This document shows, one piece after another, positions 1 through 5,500 of a stretch of 5,630 nt of DNA; the stretch's first letter is position 1, and the number at the start of each line of letters is the position of its first letter. The notes beneath the pieces are model-generated. The model saw only the letters and a list, made by a program, of their open reading frames with translations. It did no database searches and had not been told where the DNA came from. The position numbers and the translations under genes were made by a program. Source of the DNA: Burkholderiales bacterium (GTDB lineage: Bacteria; Pseudomonadota; Gammaproteobacteria; Burkholderiales; Burkholderiaceae_C). The stretch is from NCBI GenBank assembly GCA_947474415.1, contig CANJKD010000200.1, forward strand, positions 1-5,630. Direction: 5' to 3'.

Positions 1-118
1 GGAGCGCTGGATCACGCCATCGCGCCGGCCCGGGCTGACCGCGCTGTGTGGCGTGACCCTCGGCGCGCTGCTGATCGGCTCGATCCCTGGCATCTGGATT
101 GGCGCCCAACTGACCTGA
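1..118 (+). CDS. C-terminal part of TauE/SafE-family sulfite/sulfonate exporter, 5' cut by window, ends at an early TGA
   Basis: The frame starting at base 2 is open from the window edge and ends at TGA 116-118. It contains a hydrophobic stretch ending GSIPGIWIGAQLT, which matches the conserved start of the last membrane hairpin in TauE/SafE (TSUP) permeases. These are inner-membrane proteins that move sulfite, sulfoacetate or related anions. A TSUP gene directly upstream of cysI is a familiar arrangement in Burkholderiales, so sulfite or sulfate traffic is the likely role; the substrate is inferred. The stop is premature: the same frame continues after it with sequence expected of the final helix (see 119-193). 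As written, the protein would lack its last transmembrane segment. Whether the allele is functional, pseudogenised or a base-call error cannot be told here. Confidence 0.7.
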   Translation, partial: ERWITPSRRPGLTALCGVTLGALLIGSIPGIWIGAQLT

Positions 119-193
119 AAAATGCCTGAATCGTTGGTGCGAACGCTGCTGTGCCTCGCACTCGTCACCGCTGGACTGAAAGTGATCTCCTGA
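119..193 (+). pseudogene. In-frame continuation of the TauE/SafE exporter beyond the internal TGA
   Basis: Immediately after TGA 116-118, in the same frame, 24 sense codons run to a second stop, TGA 191-193. They read KMPESLVRTLL, then CLALVTAGLKVIS. This is the usual TSUP ending: a short basic/acidic loop (K-x-P-E), then one hydrophobic helix finishing in GLK. The second stop lies one base before the cysI ATG (195), the spacing expected of a tightly coupled operon, which suggests it is the original stop. A single base change (for example GGA to TGA) would explain the interruption. An independent 23-residue gene starting at ATG 122 is less likely. Confidence 0.6.
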
Positions 194-194
194 C

Positions 195-1937
195 ATGTAC
201 CTCTACACCGAATTCGACAAGCAGTTCGTCCGCCAGCGCGCCGCGCAATACCGCGACCAGCTGGAGCGCAAGCTCGCCGGCAAGCTGTGCGAGGAAGAGT
301 TCAAACCGCTGCGGCTGCAGAACGGCTGGTATGTGCAACGCCATGCGCCGATGCTGCGCGTGGCGGTGCCCTATGGCGAGCTGAGCTCGGCGCAGTTGCG
401 CGCCCTGGCGAACATCGCGCGCCAATACGACCGCATGGACGACGGCCCGTTCGCCGGTGCCGGCGGCTTCGGCCACTTCACGACGCGCCAGAACCTGCAG
501 TTCAACTGGATCCCGCTGACGCGCAGCGCCGATGTGATGGACGCTCTGGCAGTCGTGAACATGCACGGCATCCAGACCAGCGGCAACTGCATCCGCAACA
601 TCACCAGCGACGCGCTTGCCGGCATCGCCCCCGATGAAGTCGTGGACCCGCGCCCCTATTGCGAACTGCTGCGCCAGTGGAGCACGCTGCACCCCGAGTT
701 CGCGTTCCTGCCGCGCAAGTTCAAGATTGCGGTGACGGGTTCGGCTGAAGACCGCGCCGCGATCGCCTGGCATGACGTCGGCCTGCAGTTGCTGAAGAAC
801 GCGGCCGGCGAGGTCGGCTTCCGGGTGCTGGTGGGCGGTGGCATGGGCCGCACGCCGGTGATCGGCACACAGATCCGCGACTTCCTGCCCTGGCAGCAGG
901 TCCTGGTCTTCATCGAGGCCATCGTGCGTGTCTACAACCGCTACGGCCGGCGCGACAACGCCTACAAAGCGCGCATCAAGATCCTCGTGAAGGCGGAGGG
1001 CCAGAAGTTCATCGACGCGGTGAACGCCGAGTTCATCGACATCCTCGAGAACGACGAGGGCGGCAACGCCCACCTGTTGCCGCAGGCCGAGTTCGACCGC
1101 GTGGCGGCCTGCTTCGTGGTGCCGGCCGGCGTGCAGGCGGTGCCCGAGGTGGCGAGTGCTGCATTCGACGCACCCCTCGCCTTCGGCCGCTGGCTGGAGC
1201 GCAACGTGCACGGCCACCGGCTGAGCGGCTACCGCGCCGTCACTTTGTCGATCAAGCGCGGGGGCCAAGCGCCCGGCGATGTCACGGCCGAGCAGATGGA
1301 CGATGCAGCCCTCATTGCCGAGCGCTTCAGCCATGGCGAGATGCGCGTCAACCACGACCAGAACCTGGTACTGCCGTGGGTGCGCGAGACCGAGTTGCAA
1401 GCGCTCTGGCAAGCGGCTCGTGAGGCCGGCTTCGCGAACCCGAACATCGGCCTGCTGACCGACATGATCGCCTGCCCCGGCGGTGACTTCTGCGCGCTCG
1501 CGAACGCCCGTTCGCTGCCGCTCGCCGAGGAACTGATGCAGCGCTATGCCGAGATCGACGAGCTCTACGACATCGGCAACATCGACCTGCACATCAGCGG
1601 TTGCATCAACTCCTGCGGCCACCACCACAGTGGCCACATCGGCGTGCTTGGCGTCGACAAGGACGGCAAGGAGTGGTACCAGATATCCCTCGGTGGATCC
1701 GACGGTTCGGCCATCAGCGGTGCGCCTGTCGCCGGTAAAGTGATCGGCCCGTCGTTCGCCGCCGACGAGGTGGCCGACGTCATCGAGTCGGTGATCGATA
1801 CCTACCGCGAACAGCGCACCGCAGCTGAGCTTTTCATCGACACCGTGAAGCGCATCGGCCTCGACCCGTTCAAGGCCAAGGCGAACGCGGTGCGAAGCAG
1901 CACCGCGCTGAACCGCCACGACACGCAAACGGCCTGA
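195..1937 (+). CDS. cysI: Assimilatory sulfite reductase, siroheme/[4Fe-4S] hemoprotein (nitrite/sulfite reductase family)
   Basis: This cytoplasmic enzyme reduces sulfite to sulfide with six electrons, supplying sulfide for cysteine synthesis. The 580 residues match the family length (about 550-580). The family's twofold repeat is visible: ferredoxin-like half-domains near residues 43-110 and 339-410, each followed by a siroheme/cluster domain. The coupled [4Fe-4S]-siroheme ligands are C427 and C433 (ACPGGDFC) plus C470 and C474 (SGCINSC). Anion/siroheme-binding residues are R98 (TTRQNLQ), R134 (GNCIRN), K175 and K177 (LPRKFK), corresponding to the four basic active-site residues of E. coli CysI. 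ATG 195 follows the upstream frame's final stop by one base; no strong Shine-Dalgarno is visible. A DUF934 gene follows after 20 bases. No cysJ flavoprotein is nearby, so the electron donor may be ferredoxin. Nitrite reduction is the alternative reaction, but the sulfur operon favours sulfite. Confidence 0.93.
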   Translation: MYLYTEFDKQFVRQRAAQYRDQLERKLAGKLCEEEFKPLRLQNGWYVQRHAPMLRVAVPYGELSSAQLRALANIARQYDRMDDGPFAGAGGFGHFTTRQNLQFNWIPLTRSADVMDALAVVNMHGIQTSGNCIRNITSDALAGIAPDEVVDPRPYCELLRQWSTLHPEFAFLPRKFKIAVTGSAEDRAAIAWHDVGLQLLKNAAGEVGFRVLVGGGMGRTPVIGTQIRDFLPWQQVLVFIEAIVRVYNRYGRRDNAYKARIKILVKAEGQKFIDAVNAEFIDILENDEGGNAHLLPQAEFDRVAACFVVPAGVQAVPEVASAAFDAPLAFGRWLERNVHGHRLSGYRAVTLSIKRGGQAPGDVTAEQMDDAALIAERFSHGEMRVNHDQNLVLPWVRETELQALWQAAREAGFANPNIGLLTDMIACPGGDFCALANARSLPLAEELMQRYAEIDELYDIGNIDLHISGCINSCGHHHSGHIGVLGVDKDGKEWYQISLGGSDGSAISGAPVAGKVIGPSFAADEVADVIESVIDTYREQRTAAELFIDTVKRIGLDPFKAKANAVRSSTALNRHDTQTA

Positions 1938-1945
1938 GCGACCGC

Positions 1946-1950
1946 AGGGG
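1946..1950 (+). promoter_or_regulatory. Ribosome binding site for the DUF934 gene
   Basis: AGGGG lies 7 bases upstream of ATG 1958, in the short gap after the cysI stop. It is one of the few clear Shine-Dalgarno-like sites in the window and supports the chosen start. Confidence 0.6.
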
Positions 1951-1957
1951 CAACACC

Positions 1958-2506
1958 ATGAAATTCATCGACACCCACAAAGACCGCTGGAATGTGCTCG
2001 GCGGTGAAGACGGCCCTGCCGCCTGCATCAACCCTGTGCCCTTCCTGCTGCTGAGCGTGGAGCAATGGCACGCCTTCCGCGCGCAATGGCCGGCCGGCAT
2101 GCCGGTGGGCGTGGCGCTCGCCAACGATGCAGAGGTGAAGGAAATTGCCGCCGACCTGCCACGCCTGAGCCTTGTGGCGTTGAACTTCCCGAAGTGGGTC
2201 GACGGCCGCGCCTACAGCCAGGCGCACACGCTGCGCTCGCGCTACAAGTTCGAAGGCGAGATTCGCGCTACCGGCGAGGTGCTGGTCGACATGGTGCTGC
2301 TGCTGAAGCGCACCGGCTTCGACGCTGCCGTGCTGCGCGCCGACCAGTCGCTCGACGCCGCGCACCGCGCGCTGACGTTCTTCCCCGGTCACTACCAAGG
2401 CGATGTGCCCGACCCGCAGCCGCTGTTCGGCAAGCCGCCAGGCACCGCAGATGCCTTGGCCTGCGCCGCAGTCAATGAATTCGTGAACCAGGGCGCAGCG
2501 ATATGA
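1958..2506 (+). CDS. DUF934 family protein of the sulfite reductase operon
   Basis: A 182-residue soluble protein with no signal peptide or membrane segment. The DUF934 hallmark is the central stretch FPKWVDGRAYSQAHTLR (about residues 76-92), followed by an R-Y-K-F-x-G-E-I-R-A-T-G-E-V-L-x-D core and a KRTGFDA block. DUF934 genes sit almost invariably directly after cysI in alpha- and betaproteobacteria. They are presumed to help sulfite reductase assembly or sulfate reduction, but I know of no established biochemical activity. Start ATG 1958 has an AGGGG ribosome site. The stop overlaps the next start by four bases (ATGA, 2503-2506), so translation of the following ORF is coupled to it. The reading frame looks intact along its length. 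Confidence 0.85.
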   Translation: MKFIDTHKDRWNVLGGEDGPAACINPVPFLLLSVEQWHAFRAQWPAGMPVGVALANDAEVKEIAADLPRLSLVALNFPKWVDGRAYSQAHTLRSRYKFEGEIRATGEVLVDMVLLLKRTGFDAAVLRADQSLDAAHRALTFFPGHYQGDVPDPQPLFGKPPGTADALACAAVNEFVNQGAAI

Positions 2507-2997
2507 ACTCGCGCGCCATGGCACTTTATGCCCGCGAAACCGCCGGTTTCGGCGCGCGCGTGGTGCATGCCGTGGCGCTGCTGCGCAACGCAGCCGTCGA
2601 CCGCCCGGACGGCATCGTCCAGGCCACCAGCCTGTGCGCCGAAGACATGGTCATCACCGACCTGATCGGCCGCCTGCGCTGTGACAGCCGCGCGATCCGC
2701 GCTGACCAGCTCGACACCGAACCCGCCGTCGTGGGCCGCAAGTACCTCGTGCGCCACGGCAACCGCTGGGTGCAGACGCGCATCACCGCGATCGAAAGCC
2801 GGCTCGACATCCACACACTGGAAGCGACCGACGCGCACCAGCTGGCCGCGAACGAGATCGGCATGGTGGTCATCGAGACGCAGCAGCCGCTGCCGATCGA
2901 GGCCTGCGAGACGAACCGCACCGGCGGCTCGCTGATCGTTGTCGAGCCGGCCAGCAACCGCACCAGCGGGGCCTTGCTGGTCAAGGCCGCGCTCTAA
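2503..2997 (+). pseudogene. CysH-CysN hybrid remnant: N-terminus of PAPS/APS reductase joined in frame to C-terminus of ATP sulfurylase subunit CysN
   Basis: This 164-codon ORF has two unrelated halves. Residues 1 to about 58 look like the start of CysH: YARETAGF, then HAVALLR, then QATSLCAEDMVITDLI, the first strand and nucleotide-loop region of the PAPS/APS reductase fold. Residues from about 70 to 164 look like the last beta-barrel domain of CysN: LDTEP, GRKYLVRHG, RLDIHTLE, NEIGMVVIETQQP and the terminal NRTGGSLIVVEPASNRTSGA. Neither catalytic core is present: no CysH C-terminal Cys motif, no CysN GTPase P-loop or NKxD. cysH-cysD-cysN is the usual order between DUF934 and cobA here, so a deletion from early cysH to late cysN, about 2.4 kb by typical family sizes, explains the ORF. 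The junction falls near residues 55-70 (2665-2712). The start overlaps the DUF934 stop (ATGA). A protein could be translated but would have neither activity. A collapsed assembly is the main alternative. Confidence 0.78.
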
Positions 2998-3001
2998 CCG
3001 T

Positions 3002-3022
3002 CATCATCAGCATCATCATCAT
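3002..3022 (+). repeat. Short CAT trinucleotide repeat abutting the SUMT start codon
   Basis: Seven consecutive triplets read CAT-CAT-CAG-CAT-CAT-CAT-CAT. The last one supplies the AT of the SUMT start ATG (3021). The tract fills nearly the whole gap between the hybrid ORF stop (2997) and the next gene and leaves no room for a Shine-Dalgarno sequence. Confidence 0.75.
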
Positions 3023-3788
3023 GGGCCATGTCGTCTTCATCGGTGCCGGCCCCGGCGCGGCCGACCTGCTCACGCTGCGCGGCGCGAACCGGCTGGCACA
3101 GGCCGAGGTGGTGCTGTTCGATGCGCTCACCGACCCGGCCTTGCGCGAATTTGCGCCGAACGCGCGCTGGGTGAACGTGGGCAAGCGCGGCTTTGCCGAC
3201 AGCACTGGCCAGGCGACCATCAACGCGCTGCTCGTGAAGCATGCGCACGAGTGCCGAATGGTCGTGCGCCTGAAGGGCGGTGACCCCAGCGTGTTCGGCC
3301 GGCTCGAAGAAGAGTTGATCGCGCTGGCACAGGCCGGCATCGCGTGCGAGGTGGTGCCGGGCGTCACTTCGGCGCTGGCCGCGGCGGCAGCCACGCAGCG
3401 CCCGCTGACGCGGCGCGGCAATGGCCGCAGCGTCAGCCTCACGACCGCGATGACGCGCGACGGCACGCTGCACGCATCGCGCAGCGCCGACACCGAGGTG
3501 TTCTACATGGCCGGCAAGCAGCTGGCGGCCCTGTCGCGCCGGCTGCTGGCGGCGGGCTGGCCGGCGAACGCGCCGGTCAGCGTGGTGTCGCGGGCCGGCT
3601 GGCCCGACCAGTTGCACAGCGACCATGAAGCCCGCGATCTGGCGCTTGCGGCGCTGCTGCATGCAGGCAGGCCGACGGTCGTCACCGTCGGCGCTGGTGC
3701 TGCGCCGCTGAACGCGGTGATGGCCTCAGCGGAACAGCCCTGCGCGGCCCATGACCCGACGCAAAGCGCGGTCGCATCGAAGCCCTAA
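3021..3788 (+). CDS. cobA: Uroporphyrinogen-III C-methyltransferase (SUMT)
   Basis: SUMT transfers two methyl groups from S-adenosylmethionine to uroporphyrinogen III, giving precorrin-2, the precursor of siroheme needed by CysI (and of cobalamin). The 255 residues match the stand-alone enzyme length. Family motifs appear in order: the glycine-rich GAGPGAADLLTLRGA at residues 8-22, VVLFDALT, VRLKGGDPSVFGR with a following EEE-like acidic patch, and VVPGVTSALAAAAATQRPLTRR. A FYMAGKQL segment follows in the second half. The GAGPG motif starts eight residues in, as usual, so ATG 3021 is the sensible start despite lacking a visible ribosome site. It is not fused to a precorrin-2 dehydrogenase/ferrochelatase domain as in full CysG, so another gene must complete siroheme synthesis. 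Its place at the end of the cys operon fits a dedicated siroheme supply. The alternative symbol cysG is also used for such genes. Confidence 0.92.
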   Translation: MGHVVFIGAGPGAADLLTLRGANRLAQAEVVLFDALTDPALREFAPNARWVNVGKRGFADSTGQATINALLVKHAHECRMVVRLKGGDPSVFGRLEEELIALAQAGIACEVVPGVTSALAAAAATQRPLTRRGNGRSVSLTTAMTRDGTLHASRSADTEVFYMAGKQLAALSRRLLAAGWPANAPVSVVSRAGWPDQLHSDHEARDLALAALLHAGRPTVVTVGAGAAPLNAVMASAEQPCAAHDPTQSAVASKP

Positions 3789-3810
3789 AATTTGACATCC
3801 TGACGCCGGG

Positions 3811-3841
3811 GCGCGTGACGCTTGTCCACGTCACCCTGCGC
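3811..3841 (+). repeat. Imperfect hairpin in the cobA-fdxA intergenic region
   Basis: GCGCGTGACG (3811-3820) can pair with CGTCAC (3829-3834) and, past a three-base bulge (CCT), with GCGC (3838-3841), leaving the 8-base loop CTTGTCCA. That gives ten base pairs, mostly G-C. No run of T follows, so it is not a standard intrinsic terminator. It could be a stable 5' leader structure of the ferredoxin mRNA, a weak terminator of the cys operon, or an operator. A chance GC-rich pairing cannot be excluded. Confidence 0.35.
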
Positions 3842-3870
3842 GCTCCGCATCACCAACCAAGTCCTTCGCC

Positions 3871-4194
3871 ATGACCCATGTCGTCCTCGAATCGTGCATC
3901 CGCTGCAAGTACACAGACTGTGTGGATGTCTGCCCGGTCGACTGCTTTCGCGAGGGCCCGAACTTCCTGACCATCGACCCCGATGAATGCATTGACTGCG
4001 CTGTCTGCATTCCCGAATGTCCGGTGAACGCCATCGTGCCCGAGGAAGATGTGCCGGGCAACCAGCAGCACATGATCCAGCTGAACGCCGACCTGGCGAA
4101 GAACTGGCCCAGCATCACCAAGCGCAAGGGCCCGCTGCTCGACGCCGATGACTGGAAAGACCGGACCGGCAAGCTCGACGAGCTGATCAAGTAA
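3871..4194 (+). CDS. fdxA: Seven-iron ferredoxin, [3Fe-4S][4Fe-4S], FdxA type
   Basis: A small cytoplasmic electron carrier of 107 residues, the same length class as Azotobacter vinelandii ferredoxin I, which it resembles along the chain. The N-terminal cysteine set is C9, C12, C17, C21 ([14 protein letters not shown]) and C25; the second set is C40, C43, C46 and C50 ([12 protein letters not shown]). By analogy with the Azotobacter protein, C9, C17 and C50 bind [3Fe-4S] and C21, C40, C43 and C46 bind [4Fe-4S]. The acidic tail contains the family segment [12 protein letters not shown]. The next gene, a ferredoxin-NADP reductase, starts 18 bases downstream, so the two are probably cotranscribed and act as a redox pair. 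No clear Shine-Dalgarno is seen before ATG 3871, but the start MTHVVLESC matches the family exactly. Involvement with the nearby sulfite reductase is possible but not shown. Confidence 0.95.
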   Translation: MTHVVLESCIRCKYTDCVDVCPVDCFREGPNFLTIDPDECIDCAVCIPECPVNAIVPEEDVPGNQQHMIQLNADLAKNWPSITKRKGPLLDADDWKDRTGKLDELIK

Positions 4195-4212
4195 CGCGCG
4201 CTGCAGCAGGGA

Positions 4213-5286
4213 ATGACCGAGCCACACGGCATTCAGGCGCCGATCGAGACCGACGCTGTCGTCATCGGCGCCGGCCCGGTCGGGCTGTTCCAGGTGTTCG
4301 AGCTGGGCTTGCTGGAGCTGCGCTGCCACGTGGTCGACTCGCTGCCCGGCCCGGGCGGCCAGTGCACCGAGCTCTATGCCGACAAGCCGATCTACGACAT
4401 CCCCGGCACGCCCGCGTGCACCGCAGGCGAGTTGATCGACAGGCTGTTGCTGCAGATCGCGCCCTTCGAAGCACAGTTCCACTTCGAGCAACAGGTGGAC
4501 GTGCTTCAACGCCTTGACGATGGCCGCTTCCGGCTCGAGACCTCGAAGGGGTTGCGGCTGATCGCGAAGGTCGTCGTCATCGCTTCGGGTGTGGGCTCGT
4601 TCCAGCCACGCCGCTTGAAGATCGAGGGCCTCGACGCCTTCAACGACACGCAGGTCTTCTACAGCGCAGCCGAAGCCCAGGCGTTCGCAGGCCAGCGTGT
4701 GCTGGTGATCGGTGACGGCGAGGCCGCGCTGGAATGCGCGCAGCGGCTCGCCGTGCCCGGGCCGCAACGCGCCACCGAAGTGACCCTGATGCACCGTCGC
4801 GACGAGTTCAAGGCCGCACCCGACACCATCGCCCGGTTCATGCAGCTGCGGGCCGCGCAGCAACTGCATTTCATCGCCGGCCAGGCCACCGGCTTCGAGC
4901 AACACGGCGGCCGATTGACGGCGCTCACCGTCATCGCCTCCGACGGTTCGACGCGAGCCGTGCCGGCCGACGCGGTGATCATCCTCACCGGCCTGAGCCC
5001 CAAGCTCGGCCCGATTGCCGACTGGGGCCTGGCACTCGCGCGCAAGCAGCTCGTCGTCGACACCGAAAGATTCGAGACCAGCGAGCCCGGCATCTTCGCG
5101 GTGGGTGACGTGAACACCTATCCGGGCAAGAAGAAGCTGATCCTGTGCGGCTTCCACGAGGCGGCGCTCGCGGCGTTCGGCGCGGCGGCCCATGTGTTCC
5201 CGGGCAAGGCCGTGCCGCTCGAATACACCACCACGAGCCCGCGCCTGCTGCGCGCGCTCGGCGGGTCCGGCGCGCCAGTGCCATAA
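4213..5286 (+). CDS. Ferredoxin-NADP reductase, thioredoxin-reductase-like NAD(P)/FAD oxidoreductase
   Basis: A 357-residue flavoprotein that probably moves electrons between NADPH and the ferredoxin encoded just upstream. The FAD-binding Rossmann motif is GAGPVG at residues 19-24, followed by GGQCTELY and a Y-D-I-P-G-T segment typical of this class. The second (NADPH) Rossmann motif is GDGEAA at residues 167-172, with H-R-R (R195, R196) in HRRDEFKA, the usual 2'-phosphate-binding pair that favours NADPH over NADH. The C-terminal FAD motif GIFAVGDV (D299) is present. The redox CxxC of true thioredoxin reductases is absent from the NADPH domain, which places it with the YumC/TrxR-like ferredoxin reductases. 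An AGGGA sits directly against ATG 4213, too close to be ideal, but no later ATG precedes the FAD motif. A different redox partner is the main alternative. Confidence 0.88.
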   Translation: MTEPHGIQAPIETDAVVIGAGPVGLFQVFELGLLELRCHVVDSLPGPGGQCTELYADKPIYDIPGTPACTAGELIDRLLLQIAPFEAQFHFEQQVDVLQRLDDGRFRLETSKGLRLIAKVVVIASGVGSFQPRRLKIEGLDAFNDTQVFYSAAEAQAFAGQRVLVIGDGEAALECAQRLAVPGPQRATEVTLMHRRDEFKAAPDTIARFMQLRAAQQLHFIAGQATGFEQHGGRLTALTVIASDGSTRAVPADAVIILTGLSPKLGPIADWGLALARKQLVVDTERFETSEPGIFAVGDVNTYPGKKKLILCGFHEAALAAFGAAAHVFPGKAVPLEYTTTSPRLLRALGGSGAPVP

Positions 5287-5319
5287 TCGCGCCCGTTGTC
5301 CAGCCCGCTGAACAACATT

Positions 5320-5418
5320 CGCTAGGGGTGTTGCACGGCCCGAAGCCTCGCGCTTCAGACCGTTCGACTGAGACAGACCCTTTGAACCTGATTGAGGTAA
5401 TCCTCGCGCAGGGAAGCA
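5320..5418 (+). promoter_or_regulatory. TPP (thiamine pyrophosphate) riboswitch, THI element
   Basis: The conserved THI-box core is present in order: CTAGGGGTG (5322-5330), CTGAGA (5368-5373), ACCC (5377-5380), TGAACCTGAT (5383-5392) and CAGGGAAGC (5409-5417). The expected helices can be drawn. P2 pairs GGGT 5326-5329 with ACCC 5377-5380. A P3-arm hairpin pairs GAAGC 5342-5346 with GCTTC 5352-5356. P4 pairs CCTG 5387-5390 with CAGG 5409-5412. P5 pairs GAGG 5394-5397 with CCTC 5402-5405 around a TAAT loop. A short P1 pairs GCT 5321-5323 with AGC 5415-5417. Such elements bind TPP in the nascent mRNA and switch off thiamine synthesis or uptake genes when TPP is plentiful. It is followed by an exported protein starting at 5501. 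Confidence 0.95.
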
Positions 5419-5420
5419 TG

Positions 5421-5500
5421 GCCCGCACACGTCGTGGATTTCAACGTCTGCGTCGACGTTTGCGCGGCCCGCCGACCTGCCATCGCAACCTGGAACCACG
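5421..5500 (+). promoter_or_regulatory. Probable expression platform between the TPP aptamer and the downstream start codon
   Basis: This 80-base noncoding leader can fold two ways of interest. AACGTC (5443-5448) pairs with GACGTT (5455-5460) as a local hairpin. TCGTGG (5432-5437) pairs with CCACGA (5496-5501), which would cover the bases just before and including the A of the start codon. No T-rich terminator tail is visible, so translational control by hiding the start region is more likely than transcription termination. Only a weak TGGA (5491-5494) could serve as ribosome site. The pairings are read from sequence; the switching role is inferred. Confidence 0.35.

Noticed and set aside
122..193. 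Independent 23-codon gene starting at ATG 122
   Set aside because: The peptide matches the expected end of the exporter in the same frame, so it is better read as the continuation past a premature stop. No ribosome site precedes it.
165..1928. Long minus-strand open frame opposite cysI
   Set aside because: It is the mirror of a GC-rich gene with strong codon bias. Its translation is low in recognisable motifs, while the + strand frame has all sulfite reductase residues.
3021..3788. Full trifunctional siroheme synthase CysG
   Set aside because: The protein has only the methyltransferase length and motifs. The N-terminal NAD-dependent dehydrogenase/ferrochelatase domain is absent.
3792..3820. 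Sigma-70 promoter from TTGACA 3792-3797
   Set aside because: The -35 hexamer is perfect, but at 16-18 bases spacing there is only GC-rich sequence (GTGACG at 3815) and no -10 box, so it is noted only as a finding, not annotated as a promoter.
4213..5286. Thioredoxin reductase
   Set aside because: The fold is similar, but the redox CxxC in the NADPH domain is missing and the gene sits directly behind a ferredoxin.
5282..5287. CATAAT as a -10 box for the riboswitch transcript
   Set aside because: It overlaps the reductase stop codon and no -35-like hexamer lies about 17 bases upstream. One good hexamer is weak evidence.
3850..5499. Long minus-strand open frame opposite fdxA and the reductase
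   Set aside because: It spans two well-supported + strand genes and the riboswitch and shows no family features. It is a high-GC shadow.
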